A stretch of 64,000 nucleotides of DNA from Hormiphora californensis (lineage: Eukaryota; Ctenophora; Tentaculata; Cydippida; Pleurobrachiidae). The notes beneath the pieces were generated by a model. The model was not told the DNA's origin. It saw only the letters and a list, made by a program, of their open reading frames with translations, and made no database searches. The translations under genes and the position numbers were made by a program. Shown one piece after another: positions 36,360-48,859 of this stretch; the stretch's first letter is position 1, and every line of letters begins with the position of its first letter. The DNA lies in NCBI GenBank assembly GCA_020137815.1, contig CM035358.1, forward strand, positions 5,111,488 through 5,175,487, read 5' to 3'.

Positions 36360-37454
36360 ATGGATGTGTTGGATGTGATAAACGAGCTGCTTCACAGGAC
36401 AATCAGTACTGGAAACACCACCCTCGATAACCACACAAACTACAGCAATACCACTGAACTAAAGTACAATGATCATGTAATTGTGGTACCCCTGCCCCTA
36501 GCCAGCGCTCCTATTTGGGATGGAATTATCGGTGCATTACTCCTGGTGTGTCTCATTATGGGGACCACTGGGAATACAATAGCAGTCCGGTATTTCTCAG
36601 TGACGGGGATTAACTTTGCACATCTTTTGTACACGATGATTTCTGTAGTGGATCTTCTCACTTCTGTGTCTTATTTCCCCATTTCAATTTGTTTGTTTAC
36701 TAAACGTGAACCGGGGATTTTCAATAATTTCACGATTTGTGCTGGATGGACGATAATTTTTCGATTCCTCCAGAAAATCTCAACATTTCTCGTGATGGTC
36801 ATGAGCGTTTATCGAGCGTTTCTCATTGCGTTACCATTCCACAAAGTCAAAACGAAGGGCATCCTGTTTTCTGTGGTGGTGTATGTGATATTCTTGGTGA
36901 TTATTGATGCGATAATGACTCGGGATTACAAATATCTCTCTGTCGGACCATTTTGTGTGGATTCTCCCCTTGCGGACGGAGGAAATACAACAGTTTACTT
37001 TCCCTGGGACACAGTCCTCAAAACACTAACTACAATCGAGCTAGGAGTCCCCTCAGTTATCGCCTTCTTCAGCTTTATCACGTGTGTTTATAAACTCTCC
37101 AGACCGTGTGTCAATGCCTTCCAATCGGAACGAAACAAACGGGCAGCTGTCACAGTTGCTATTTTCACGGGTGTGTTCTTGTTTTGTAACCTGCCCTTTT
37201 TCACCTTGATGGTACTCAATACCATCACCCGGACAATGGGTTTCACGTATCCAGACCCGTTTTTCAGAGGTGTTTTCATGGACCAATATTCGTGGCTGCT
37301 AGCCAAGATACTGTTGACGGCGGTGAACGCTTCGCTGAACCCAGTTATTTATTATTACAGGTTTAAAAAGTCAGGGAAACTTTCAGTTAGAGCAAGAGAG
37401 TCAATTTCAATGAAAGAACTGAGAAGAGGGTCAAATCGAAAGTATATTTGGTAG
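36360..37454 (+). CDS. Class A rhodopsin-family GPCR
   Basis: 364 residues in one exon with seven hydrophobic segments. The N-terminal ectodomain has several N-glycosylation sequons (NTT, NYS, NTT). TM1 has GTTGN, TM2 VDLLTS with the conserved Asp, TM3 ends MSVYRAF with VYR in place of DRY, and TM7 has NASLNPVIYYYRF, the NPxxY motif followed by a basic helix-8 region. TTGCAGAA directly before the ATG looks like a splice acceptor, so an untranslated 5' exon may exist, perhaps the MAEENGSG-like short frame at 35901. Ligand unknown. The degenerate DRY is common in lineage-specific invertebrate receptors. Confidence 0.93.
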   Translation: MDVLDVINELLHRTISTGNTTLDNHTNYSNTTELKYNDHVIVVPLPLASAPIWDGIIGALLLVCLIMGTTGNTIAVRYFSVTGINFAHLLYTMISVVDLLTSVSYFPISICLFTKREPGIFNNFTICAGWTIIFRFLQKISTFLVMVMSVYRAFLIALPFHKVKTKGILFSVVVYVIFLVIIDAIMTRDYKYLSVGPFCVDSPLADGGNTTVYFPWDTVLKTLTTIELGVPSVIAFFSFITCVYKLSRPCVNAFQSERNKRAAVTVAIFTGVFLFCNLPFFTLMVLNTITRTMGFTYPDPFFRGVFMDQYSWLLAKILLTAVNASLNPVIYYYRFKKSGKLSVRARESISMKELRRGSNRKYIW

Positions 37455-37609
37455 TTTTTTTCTTAGGATTGTTTGAAAATGATGTTTTTGATTTCAATCT
37501 CCGAGTTCAAACTGCGTCAATCCAGATAAGGCTATTAGGATGCAGATGTATCTTTTGTCCAATTTACAAGTCCCAAAACACACCTATCGGGCGAGAGATG
37601 ATGAAAATC

Positions 37610-38720
37610 AGGGTACCGGACAAAAACTCGAATGGACGATAACTCGAACTCGAACTCGAAAATTTCGGACTATAACTCACATTTTGAAAATCTCGAATCT
37701 AGGTGAGTTATAGTCCGGATCTGGTGACTTTTTGTCCGCCCCACTATTTAGGGTGAGTTAGAGTCCAAAAGGACATTAACTCACCTCTCATGGGAACTCG
37801 AGATTGCGGCCGATAGGCCGGAAACGAGAGTTCACTGGTTTATAGACCCCGCTGCCTCAAATAGACGCACGGCGCGCTCAAACAATTTGCACTGGTCTAT
37901 TGGGCCGTGCACTGCCGTGAGTTTGTGTCTCGATAGACGCACGCCCTCTGACAGATTTGTGTAAAGATCACAAAGAATCACTGGAAACACGATAAAATGA
38001 CTTGGTAACACAAGAGGGAGTGTGTGTACAACCTACAACGCTCTCTGTCTAGATTTGGCGCCCGCCAGTCTGTTGCAACTGTTGCTCATGACCCACAATT
38101 AACTGTAATCTCTCTCTGCATTCCACCCTTTGAAACTGTTACGACGATTGTTACGAGTGTGTAGGAATGTAGAGAGGCACTCTGTAACTTCATTTCCAAC
38201 TGTTTGACCCGTTTTGTGTGAGCTCTCTGTGTGTCAACCACCTAATTTGTGCTTGTTTTGCTTCTAGGTGCCCGCCAGCGGGGTCTATAGAACATAACTC
38301 CCTCCCTTGCGTGCAGATATACCTGTAAACCCCTCGCTGACGCTCGGGATTTACAGGGCTGCAATGCACGGTCCCTTCGGGACCCGTGCATTACAGTTCA
38401 ATAGACGCACTGCTCTGCAGTGCGTCTATTGATTAGATGCCCGCGCGGGAGGGAGTTATGTACTATATATTCCCTTAGTAGTGTTAGGGTTATTGTATGG
38501 GTTCGAGGTTAGGGCTGTATTAGGGTTGGGTTGGGTTTTACGGTAAAAACCAGGTGAGTTTCAATTTCGACATTTTGTCCTAGCTATCGACTTTTTGTCC
38601 TAGCAAAAAGTCGAAAATAAAGCGGACAGAAAGTCACCAAAAAATAAAAAGTCGACGCCAATTTTCGGACAATAACTCACTTTCGAGTTACAGTCCAGGT
38701 GAGTTACAGTCCTAGAGCCG
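37610..38720. repeat. Composite of nested palindromes
   Basis: GTGAGTTATAGTCC-type motifs in both orientations at 37660-37780 and 38560-38720 flank GC-rich palindromic blocks at 37840-38470. An AACATAACTCCCTCCC / GGGAGGGAGTTATGT pair (38293 and 38447) encloses smaller stems such as CGCACTGCTCTGCAGTGCG. No coding sense. Confidence 0.65.
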
Positions 38721-39145
38721 AAAATCAACCACTCCGGCAAGTTTAACGGAAAATGTTCGAAGTTTTGGCGATTTCTTGTTAAAATCCACGACGCGCGGCC
38801 CGGATACCAAATGACAAATCTCAGGCCGCGCGGCGTAATCAAGTTTACAAGTTACAAGTTTACAATTAAAGTTTTATTTATAAAGAAACAGGCCTTCCCT
38901 GAATGGGTCCACCTAAATAAAATCAAGTTGAAAAACTATCCCTTCACACTCACACTCATCAGCACAGCACAGCACATTGAGGCGAAAGGTCATTTGGAAG
39001 TGGCGGGTACCCTCTGACTGGAGGACGATCGTGAAATCCTGTCAAGTAATTGCCCAATGATGATTTGAACTGATTCAAGCTCACACAAGAATTGACCGCG
39101 GCTGGTAGAGTGTTCCATAAATGAGCTGCTCTTGGACCAAATGAG

Positions 39146-39408
39146 AGCGAGAGAAAAGAGTTGAAGCGCGACATCATTTTCTTACTGCGGCACATCTCTC
39201 TGATGCGCGGCTCATTCCAGGTCGAGATCCAGGTCGAGATCTAGGTCGAATTTCACGTCGGAATATGTCGGAGGACCACTGTCACAGTGGTCCTCCGACA
39301 TATTCCGACGTGAAATTCGACCTAGATCTCGACCTGGAATGAGCCGCGCATCAGAGAGATGTGCCGCAGTAAGAAAATGATGTCGCGCTTCAACTCTTTT
39401 CTCTCGCT
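39146..39408. repeat. Perfect palindrome, arms of about 120-139 bp
   Basis: The ORF2 segment containing GAAGCGCGACATCATTTTC is followed by its own reverse complement around CACTGTCACAGTG at about 39281-39293. The left arm has an extra CCAGGTCGAGAT. It is an inverted duplication of host-element sequence rather than a foreign insertion. Confidence 0.9.
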
Positions 39409-41882
39409 AGTCTTTGTGTCTCTCTCACTACGAATGCGCGCCTCATTCCAGGTCGAGATTCTCGTCGAATTTCACGTCGAGGTATGGCAATTATGTTGGA
39501 GGACCACTGTGAAATTGATTAGCTCGTTTCGTTTCTGCTCTATAGGGGTAAGGTGGTGGGACTATCCGCATACCCAGTCTAGCGTGCTGTTGAAATACTA
39601 GGTTGGCAGAGTTAGGTACAAAACCATGAATCGTCTTCCACACATGAATCAGAATGTAGCGCTGTCTCCGACGCTGAAGGGACATAAGATTGAGCAATTT
39701 CAGTCTATCCCAATAGTCATGACCCTGCATACCATCAAGACGTCTGGTGAAACAACGTTGGACATTCTCAATAGCCTTGATATCACCAGCCTTGGAAGGG
39801 TTCCAGACTAGGCAACAGTACTCAAGAATAGGCCTGACCAAGGACTTGAAAAGCTGTACCATAACCTCCGGAGAACGGTCCCGAAAAACGCTGAATATCC
39901 AGCCACTCAAGAGGGAAGCCTTCCGCACTATAATATAAATGTGCCTCGTCCATGACCCATCTGCAGACATCTGGACACCCAGATCACGAACATCAGGTTC
40001 GGGGGTCAACTGCACACCTGAGCTTGTAGTATATGAAAACACTTCAGCTGCGAAAGGAAACTGTCTGAGGATAGTAGACTTATTCAGACTGTAGCTCAAG
40101 AGCTGAAATTTATCCTCATGTAACTTCATATTGTTCTTCTTTGCCCATTCTGCCACTCTTAAAAGATCGTTCTGTAGGCACGCCTGGCTAGTCATATCCG
40201 AAATAGCTTTTACCAACTTAGTATCGTCAGCAAAAGTTAGACACATGCTACCGTCTAGCACTGACTCCAGGTCAAGAATATATATGAGGAAAAGAAGTGG
40301 TCCGAGCACACTACCCTGGGCAACCCCACTAAGTACCTCGGCCCAGGGTGACCTCACTCCATCCACCATTACACACTGATTCCTGCCCAGGATCCACGCA
40401 CTGATCCACTGAAGGAGTTGACCTCCAATACCATATCGCCTCAATTTAGCTAGCAGAACATTGATATCCACGGAATCAAATGCTTTACTAAAATCTAAGT
40501 AGATAGCATCGACTTCCTGATCACCGCATAGATCAGATAGGATGATGTCAACATGGGTTAGTAGCTGTGTCATGGTACTGCGCCCCTTCCTAAACCCATG
40601 CTGAGTGTCACTCTGCAACTCCATCTCGTCCAAGTAGTCACTGATCCGTTTCCTCACCAGCCGCTCAAACACTTTAGACAGGTGACTTGTTATAGACACT
40701 GGGCGATAGTTCACAGGTTTCGATTTAGCCCCCTTCTTGAATAATGGTGTTATGAACTGTTGCTTTAAGCAACTAGGGACAGATCCATCTTCAAATGACC
40801 TGTTCCACAACATCCAAATCGGGTATGCCAGGCTACTGCTGCACTGTTTCAGAACAAAAGAAGGAATGCAGTCAGGAGGGGATGCTGAGAATGGCTTAAG
40901 TTCCTTCAAGCCAGTCTGGATACATTCCTGGGAAAACTCCAAACTTGTCAGGATCTCCCCAAGGTCCTCCACGTTACCAGCTGCCTCTGCGGGGTCGATA
41001 GCGGAAGGGTCGCTAAAAACGCTGGAAAACTGGTGTTGGAGTAATCCAGCCTTCTCTTGAGGATCCACAGTTAGTGAACCATCTTCACGCTCAAGGGGTG
41101 CAACTGAAGATTTAACCTTTGATTTCCTCTTGACGTGTGACGTTTTCTTTAATTACGTCGACAGCCTTCCTCTCTGCCTTCTTGTCCCTTGATATCAAAT
41201 GGTCCTTTATCCTTCCAATAATACAGTCCATCAGTGATTTCCATTTGTTTGAATCGTCCTTTCGTTTAACCAATTTCCGTCTCCTGCTGGTTAAGTGTTT
41301 CAGTTGATCTTTGTCCACAAACTCTTTCCTGATTTTCTTCAACCGACAGTGTGACTTTACAACTTTGAACACTTTGTCACGCATGGCCTCCACAAAAAGG
41401 GAACCATCCTCGTCTCCCAGTTCTTCACATTCCGTCAACATTCGATCCCAATCAGTAGCCGCTAGTTCCGCATCAATACTAGTGAAGTCAGCCGACTGAA
41501 GATCCAATTGACGATAACCCTCAAGTGTACTGGGAAGAAATAAACTTTTAGGACCGAGAGGGTTGAAAGATAGTTCACATGATACCCAGGAATGATCCGA
41601 GATACCCCCATCCGTAATAACAATATCGCTGAAATATTCTGGACGGTTGGTAAACACAAGGTCTAGCGTGTTGTTGCCTCTTGTAGGGCCCTCAACAACT
41701 TGGGATAGAAAGTTTGCGTCCATGAAATCAGCAACAACATTGTAGTTAGGCTGATCAACCGGGACAGACGAACCATCAGACCACTGAAAAAGAGGAAGAT
41801 TAAAATCCCCAGAAATTACGACCTCTGATAATCGTCCATCACTGTGTTTATCTATAAAAGTCTGTAAATTGTCCATCAGCTT

Positions 41883-42415
41883 CCCCCATAGGAATTTCGC
41901 GCGGAGGAACCTGCATTCTCCAGCCTTTTCGTCACGCGAATGAAGGTGGTTATCCAAGAAAAAACTAGCTAAAGTCCTGGAGAAAACAGGCATTCGTGCA
42001 ATCATTGTCTACTGCCCCGTTCCCCCTGTCAACACTGTCTGGCTGGAGAGGGGCGAGAATGGGAGAGAAAGAGGGGGTAGCTGTCAAGTGAATACCTACA
42101 ACAATGGGAGAAAATTATGACACCAAGTGTCACTAACTATAGCTATGTATCTGTGCATTAATCTAAATAAAACCCAGATAGTATTATATTTTCTACAATA
42201 TTATGTTACCTCCCGTTTTTTGGGAGTCTGTAAGTTAAATATTTTCTGAGATACACCAGACAAAGTTGAAAGGGGGAACGCGGCAATAGACAATGACTGC
42301 ACTAATGCCTGTTTTCTCCAGGACTTTAGCTAGTTTTTTCTTGGATAACCACCTTCATTCGCGTGACGAAAAGGCTGGAGAATGCAGGTTCCTCCGCGCG
42401 AAATTCCTATGGGGG
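41883..42415. mobile_element. Foldback insertion in ORF2 endonuclease
   Basis: Ends CCCCCATAGGAATTTCGCGC and its complement; inverted arms of about 160 bp enclose an AT-rich centre. The endonuclease reads across the gap only if this block is ignored. No clear flanking duplication. Confidence 0.8.
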
Positions 42416-42803
42416 TTTTGAAAGTCTAACACACTTGACTCGGAGCGATACACAGCAGCATAAATAGTGTTTATTTGTTCAACATAGACAGCACACATAT
42501 TGTTATTCGCACTCGCAAAATATATACTGTCAGAAACAGCCAGCGAACATTGAACATATAAGGCACAGCCTCCGCCAACTCGGTTTTCTCTATCACTTCT
42601 ATAAACGTCATACCCTGGTATCTGAACCTGAGCATCAGAATGATAACCCTTAAACCAAGTCTCAGTTACTGCAATGGCTACTATGGGAGTTTTCTCTTGC
42701 GTAACATAGTCTCTTATAAGACCGAGTTTCCAGCCTGTATCACCTGCTGGACTTAAGCTCCTTGCGTTAAGCAGTAACAGCTTGCTCGTAGGCGAAACAG
42801 GCC

Positions 42804-43745
42804 CTAACGATCCCTCCACGTTCGTCTCGGCTCTAGTCTCACGTCTAGCATTTCTCTCATTTTCGCGTCCATTCTCGCATCCATCGCACCCAAGAGTCTT
42901 TCGAAAAAAGCCTGCTCATCAAATGAGGCTGGCTCACGTGCTGCATTGGAGCTCGGCTGCTGGGACCGTGGCATATTAGTGCTACTATCCGTAGTTATTG
43001 TAGCATAGGATGACATGGTTCTCGGCCTACCCACGTCGGTTGGCTGGGTGTTATTTCCCTTCACGTTGGCAGGAGCACGACGTGTGTTCCTCAGATGTTG
43101 AAAACGACAGTCGGTCTTGAGACATTGATGACTGAACTGTGAGGAACGACACAGGGGTGGGTGGAAATAGCGACATTCCTTACCCAGCTGACATCCGTAC
43201 TTCTTCATAGATCCGTGTGAGCAGTACTTCCGGCACAGTGGAGGGTGTGACTTCTGGCAAGCAACTCCGTTGACCAACTTTGTTCCAGCACGACCATGCT
43301 TGCAGCGATGTTGAAGGTATTGCTGGCACACTGGAATTGGTTTGTCTGACTCACTATCGATCTGTTTCTCTTTTACCTTGGGTAGTTCCTTCTTATCACC
43401 GGTTGTGGTCACCTCCCCTGGTTTCTCGCTAACCTCAGCCGTCGACAAGAAACTGAACTTCCTCCTCAAACTGCCATCATTTGCCTCACTGGCTGCACTT
43501 TTAGGAGGACTGGCAAACTCCCCGTTTTCGCCAGAGAATGTTTCCAGTCTGTTCTTTTTCATACAGCCTGAGCAAATCCAAACAAAACCAGGGACACTAC
43601 ACTTAGGCTGCTCCTGGATTAGGTGGCAGTTGTGGCTACCACCACCACAGCTACTGCAGTTAAACCTGGATTTTTCTCCTCGTTTCAATGAGTAATCCAA
43701 CTCACAGGCCTCGCAAAACTGAGGGAAGAGACCCTCGATAGCCAT
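42804..43745 (-). CDS. Retrotransposon ORF1, zinc-finger protein
   Basis: 313 residues of open frame. An N-terminal treble-clef or PHD-like cluster (CEACELDY, CSSCGGGSHNC, WICSGCMKK) is followed by CCCH-like fingers (CQQYLQHRCKHG, CRKYCSHGSMKKYGC, CRYFHPPLCR). A likely nucleic-acid-binding ORF1 protein. Its true N-terminus lies upstream, in the part at 44276-44432 (MTEAKEKVILG), cut off by the insertion at 43863-44275; the two halves are also one base out of frame. ORF1 overlaps ORF2 by 16 bases. Confidence 0.8.
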   Translation of the reverse strand: MAIEGLFPQFCEACELDYSLKRGEKSRFNCSSCGGGSHNCHLIQEQPKCSVPGFVWICSGCMKKNRLETFSGENGEFASPPKSAASEANDGSLRRKFSFLSTAEVSEKPGEVTTTGDKKELPKVKEKQIDSESDKPIPVCQQYLQHRCKHGRAGTKLVNGVACQKSHPPLCRKYCSHGSMKKYGCQLGKECRYFHPPLCRSSQFSHQCLKTDCRFQHLRNTRRAPANVKGNNTQPTDVGRPRTMSSYATITTDSSTNMPRSQQPSSNAAREPASFDEQAFFERLLGAMDARMDAKMREMLDVRLEPRRTWRDR

Positions 43746-43862
43746 GATTAGCCAGTCAATGAGGCTAGATTTGCTACGGTACCTTATGCTGACACCATCG
43801 TCGGTCCGGGGCTTACCTCCCAGGAAAACAGCGGCCTCCTCCAGAACGGGGGCATCAAACTA

Positions 43863-44275
43863 ACGGGCTCCCTTGCACCTCGGGAGATCTCCGCGGGAGA
43901 TCTCCCGTTGATCTCCCAGAAAAGTATAATTTTTTAACTTTTTGTTGAAATTGGAAAAATATCGGTTGTTACCGACTAATTTGGACCCGCTGAACACGAT
44001 CCAGCCCTCAGAAAAGCTCTCAAAAGTCAAGAACATGCTCAAAATTGAAATTTTTGTTCACGGCTAAGAATACACATAAACACAAAATATTAATTTTGAG
44101 CATGTTCTTGACTTTTGAGAGCTTTTCTGAGAGCTGGATCGTGTTCAGCGGGTCCAAATTAGTCGGTAACAACCGATATTTTTCCAATTTCAACAAAAAG
44201 TTAAAAAATTATACTTTTCTGGGAGATCAACGGGAGATCTCCCGCGGAGATCTCCCGAGGTGCAAGGGAGCCCGT
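43863..44275. mobile_element. Foldback MITE, TA duplication
   Basis: ACGGGCTCCCTTGCACCTCG at the left and its complement at the right, TA on both sides (43861-43862 and 44276-44277). Arms of about 180 bp contain repeated GGGAGATCTCCCG palindromes. Splits ORF1. Confidence 0.85.
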
Positions 44276-44439
44276 TATCCAGGTTGTTCAGGTTGGTCTG
44301 ATATTTCTTTGCTGCCGGGTTGTAGGCCTTCAGGACTCGCTTAACTTCATCACCACAGTCAGAATCCTTACTTAGCTCTGACAGGATAGCCTTCTGCTTC
44401 CCCAGGATAACTTTCTCCTTGGCTTCAGTCATAGTTTCC

Positions 44440-47090
44440 AGGGGTGGTCACTTGTACATGGCTTTCTGAAACTCAAATTAATTTGTTTAAAGTAGTGTTG
44501 AAAAGTTTGAAAATCTACGGTTTAAGATTAAAAAGTTCGCGTGCCACAGATACTTCCTTTCGGTTTCATAAATTAATGGATGACGGACTCTTGTCATGTG
44601 TCCATATCCATGATCATTATTCGACAGTCGTTCTGGATCTGTCAGGCCAATGCTCTGCAACAGTCCCGGATTCCAATTCCAATTCCATGGCATATATGCC
44701 AATTCTGTGACAATGGCATTGGCTTGGTAACATAGACACCTGGCGCGACCCCCGCACTGGGGGCATTGGCATTGTCACACAGTGCAGAATTGGAAGTCAA
44801 GACTCCAATGCAATTCCAAGTGATTTATATTGGTCACACACTAGTCGGTCAGACCAGGACATTGTCATTGTATTTGATAGAGTTACAAAAAAAACAACTC
44901 GATTTTGTGTCTGTCTCAATAGCGTACCGACAGTTTCATAACTTAATGAGTTGTTCAAAATCCAACAAATTCATCAACTTCAAATGACTCTGCTCGAATT
45001 TACGCATAAGTATACTTTTTAAGAGCTTACGATATATATCATGTATGTACAGATATTATAACTTTCCAGTTACCCATAATAACAACGTCTTGATAGAATT
45101 AATACATCGACTGGCTAATATAAATCGATCAATCTCTGTCAGAATTCTCTAGCTCATATCCAGATCTTACCAATTTTACATGTTTCAGTTTTTCTTGAAC
45201 TTTCTCATAAAACTCATCCCACGTGATAAATAATGTAACACTTCAATAATCTCCAATGGGTCCCTCTCCAGTATAATATTCCATGAATGAACAACATATA
45301 TTCATAATACAGTGCCATTGGGTAATACCATGTGTAACTAAAAACTACAAAATAGTTGTGCACACAAACAGATCTCTATCATTGCACACAGACATATCAC
45401 AAGAGATCTACACAATGTTACTTTTCTCCCACTCAAAGATTTTAATTGGCACATTTTCAGAAAATATGAGGTAAAAAGAAATGTATATTTGCCTCTTCGG
45501 ATCTTGGTTACTATAACTATGATGGGGAACTGTACAATGCACAGTGACAGTGTGCATGGTTCTGCAAAGGAGAGGGAGAAAAAGAAAATAAATGTACAAA
45601 CGTTTCAAAAAGAAACCCGCAGTAAACTAACTGCACCGTGCACTGTAGCAAACCTACGTACAGTTAGAAGTACGCACAAACACACGTTCAGACTCACTCA
45701 GACACAGACTCAGACGTCACACAAACACTCACACAAACACTTACAAACACACACCAACACTCACACGCACACAAACACTCACACACTCACACACACACAA
45801 ACACTCACACACGCACACTCACACTCACACTCACTCACGAGCCCAGATCGGCAAAATTACTCGGGCTCCAAAATAGGAGAAAATGGTAGGTTGGGGTAGT
45901 ATATGGTGCACCGTGAACGGGTGAATAAAAATGTACAGGTATAAGAGATATGTGTATTGAGAGGTGTACGTATCCAAGAAATAGATTGACTGATCATCTA
46001 GCCAATCGCCGGGGCAGGTTAGGGACCAACTTACAAAAAGTACCCGGTTATGTTTTCCAAAAGTATCCGTACTTTTTATAAGTTGCTCTGTTAGAAAGAG
46101 TATCACCCCATATCACAGGACCCTTGCCAGCTCATTGTTAAACAGCTCATGATACGTACAAGCTCTAACACAGTTCTACAATACCCATACAAAAAACACA
46201 ATATAATAACTCGAAAAAGACAGTTATAAACGAAGACTCTGCCTGAGTTACAATGATTTTACTACATCTTGCCTCTTTTTACGTCGCTCTGTTTCTACCG
46301 TGTCTCTTGGTAATGCGGATTGTTGAGTCAACAAGTTCCGGAAGGAGTCGTGTAGCTCTGTGTTCGGAAGAGCAAGAGAGGGGCAAGAGGTAGTAAAATA
46401 CGTGAGATTATAATGACGAATAGGGGGGATAGCACAATGATGTTATCGCCCCCAGACATTGTAAAATCTCAAAATAAAAAACACAACTACATAATATATC
46501 GGTTCTACCGACCATACAGTGTGAGTTTCAGAATATCTTGAACATTGGGTTAAATTTGTCAGTCAAACTTTTAAACTTCAGCAGGTCCCTGTTTCAAGAT
46601 ATTTTGAAGATCACTAACAAATATAAACAAAAGCAATAAAGAATGAAAAAACTCTGAAGAAGGGAGGAGAGATATGAGTACGTGTGGCAGCTGTGATAGT
46701 ATAATTTTGATTTTACGTGTACACCATATCTCCCCTCTCTCTATCATTTCAAAGTGTATGCACACGAGTGTCGCGTTTGAAAAAGTGTGGTTAACAGCCG
46801 GAAGGAGATACCATCTCTATTGACAATAACAGCTTCTGTTCCAATCTTTTAGTCATAAATCATCTTAGTAGTAAAAAAACATTTGTAAATGAAAACACGT
46901 CTTTCGCGCCACGGACACTCGTGTGTAAAAAAGTGTTTAAACTGTTAATAACTTAATAAGTTAAAGAAGAAGGGGGAAGGTTAAAAGAAAACAGAACATA
47001 TATATTGATTACTCAGGTACCTCACATTTACTACTGCAGAGAGCAGAAAAACGTAACCATTGTAAAATTTTGAGATATAATATAATTCTT
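44440..47090. other. No gene recognised; CA-rich minisatellite
   Basis: AT-rich flank. A (CACA/CACT)n tract lies at 45665-45838. GGAATTCCAATTC-like repeats appear near 44668-44820. No splice-supported exon. Confidence 0.4.
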
Positions 47091-47099
47091 TAGGTAGCA

Positions 47100-47230
47100 C
47101 TGCTTGTACAACTTATAACACTGCACAGTGTTATAAGTTTTCACTTATAACACCCCCCAGTGTTATAAGTTTTCACTTATAACACCCCCCAGTGATACAT
47201 GAAAACTTATAACACTGCTGCACTCAGAAC
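47100..47230. repeat. ACTTATAACAC palindromic repeats
   Basis: ACTTATAACAC and GTGTTATAAGT alternate five to six times; a related pair lies at 47768-47804 (ACTTATAACACTCGACC / GGTCTCGTGTTATAAGT). Confidence 0.75.
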
Positions 47231-47289
47231 TCCTTACTCCACTGTTTCTGTCACACTTAAAACCCGTTAGAAAGATAAGCGTGTACGAA

Positions 47290-47321
<32 letters not shown>

Positions 47322-47562
47322 ATGTCACACTGTCAAGCCGTTGCAGCACCGAGATCAAGATAACAGTTACGAACTCCCGGACCCACGTCCCACACATTCT
47401 TTATCTCTCTCACTCTCACTAATCTCTCACTCTCTCTACCTAAGTATCTCAGGCGTTATCTTATCTTATACTGATATCTCTGCCTGCTACCAGATCATGA
47501 ATTCGCTCTATTGTTACGCCCTAAAGTGTCCCTCACTCTTGTTTTAAAAATTTTACAATGCA

Positions 47563-47835
47563 ATTTTATTATGCCTATTTTCGTTGTACCTGACATCAAC
47601 AATAATGTCCCAGATTCTTACACTTTTAGACCTCGCAGGCTCGGTCAAAAAGTAAAACTACATCACTCGCAGGCTCGTGAGGTAGTTAGACTTAGTGGCA
47701 CTCGCAGGCTCGTGCACTTAAGTACAAGAATCTGCCTCGACCTGTGGTCTCGGATCATTATTGTTGTACTTATAACACTCGACCTTCGGTCTCGTGTTAT
47801 AAGTTTTCAGGTACAACTTATAGGCATAATAAAAT
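47563..47835. mobile_element. Small inverted-repeat element
   Basis: ATTTTATTATGCCTATTTTC and complement of the right end share ATTTTATTATGCCTA and GTTGTACCTGA. Inner CTCGCAGGCTCGT units are repeated three times. Confidence 0.65.
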
Positions 47836-47893
47836 CCTACATGGTAACCATGGTCACGTAAGTAGCTGCAGGAGTAATCCTGTATAAGAATAG

Positions 47894-47994
47894 TAGGGGA
47901 CACTAGGGTGGTAACTTGTACCCCAACTCAATATTTGTCTCCTCACCAAGGTTCACAAAGAAGGAAAGTTCGTGTACCACGCTAGTGTCCCCTA
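47894..47994. mobile_element. 101 bp MITE
   Basis: TAGGGGACACTAGGGTGG at the left, CCACGCTAGTGTCCCCTA at the right. Confidence 0.7.
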
Positions 47995-48183
47995 GAAGAA
48001 TGGGGTAAAGGAGAACAGAGTTTGTATAACAACTGTTAGTGTACACAACTGTTAGTGTACACTACTCTAGTGTACAATAAACGTGTACATTACATTAGTG
48101 TACAATATACGGCTAAACGTGTATTAAGTACACAACATCATAAAACTGTACCTTTTAGGTCTCTAATATTGGGCTGTCTATCA

Positions 48184-48332
48184 GTGCTCCACGTCATATT
48201 GGCTGCTCGCATAGCATTTAATTGTCTAAGACGCGGTCTAAGACACATAAAAAAGCAATCAATGTTTGCGGACTGCGTCTTAGATCAGGTCTTAGGCAAC
48301 GATGTTTGCGGGCAGCCAATATGACGGAGCAC
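48184..48332. mobile_element. 149 bp MITE
   Basis: GTGCTCCACGTCATATTGGC at the left, GCCAATATGACGGAGCAC at the right, with inner TCTAAGACGCGGTCTAAGAC and its inverted partner. Confidence 0.75.
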
Positions 48333-48484
48333 CATTCAAATGATATATGTCGGATAAAAAACAAAAGAAATAATGTATACATCTGAGGATAATGTGCTAT
48401 ATTATTAGGCCCAGCCTCGCACCATCAAGGCTCTTCCCAAGTTGCAATCAATGCAATAGTATGTGAGCCAAATATTATGTATAC

Positions 48485-48593
48485 CAGGAACCGACCGAAT
48501 TAAGTAAACAGCCAATCAGAACTCGTTAGTTAGGTCACGTGACTGGTTATCAGCCAATCAGGGACCAGTATTTCCTGATTCGGTCGGTTCCTG
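48485..48593. mobile_element. Palindromic MITE with CACGTG centre, copy 2
   Basis: CAGGAACCGACCGAA...TTCGGTCGGTTCCTG, flanked by ATGTATA on both sides (48477-48483 and 48594-48600). Interior has two CCAATCA boxes and GGTCACGTGAC. The ends and a 7-8 bp duplication suggest an hAT-like origin. Confidence 0.85.
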
Positions 48594-48859
48594 ATGTATA
48601 ACATGGGTCATTAGACCATGCATGCGCATGTGTTCTACTGATTACATGAACTAATGACCCAATTATATACCATTATTTTGGCACAACATTTCCGTTGTAT
48701 AAAAGTGGTGGCAGAGATGATATCACGTGTCACGTGGTCCAGATGGTAAATACTGATCAACTGTTATCACTGCACCCCTTTATCTCAATCATTGTTCCCG
48801 CATTCAAATATATCACATGTCATGCTCTCTCTCGAGATGATGGGGGGGTCACATATTAA

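Larger units (their letters stand above)
38959..42819 (-). pseudogene. Retrotransposon ORF2, endonuclease plus reverse transcriptase
   Basis: Endonuclease 5' part 42416-42819 (LLLLNARSL, VTETW, ending VLDFQN) is split by an insertion from the 3' part 41112-41882 (VVISGDFNLP, GGISDHSW). After a one-base frameshift around 41130-41150, near AAAGAAAA, the reverse transcriptase runs 41068-39491 with YLDFSKAFDSVD, GVAQGSVLGPLL and the catalytic FADD. The C-terminal domain (SFGPRAAHLWNTLP) reappears at 39145-38959 after an inverted duplication. Family normal order; clearly disrupted. Confidence 0.9.
38840..44432 (-). mobile_element. CR1/L2-type non-LTR retrotransposon, broken
   Basis: Reads on the minus strand: ORF1 start at 44432, ORF1 zinc-finger part, ORF2 endonuclease, reverse transcriptase, C-terminal end near 38959, and a tail with TTGTAAACTTGTAACTTG-type short repeats near 38845-38870, as in CR1/L2-clade elements. 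Three palindromic insertions (43863-44275, 41883-42415, 39146-39408) and one frameshift disrupt it, so it is non-functional. The open reading frames are otherwise well kept, which suggests recent activity. Confidence 0.88.

Noticed and set aside
45489-45899. 136-residue Thr/His-rich protein
   Set aside because: Half of it is a CA-rich minisatellite; no other feature.
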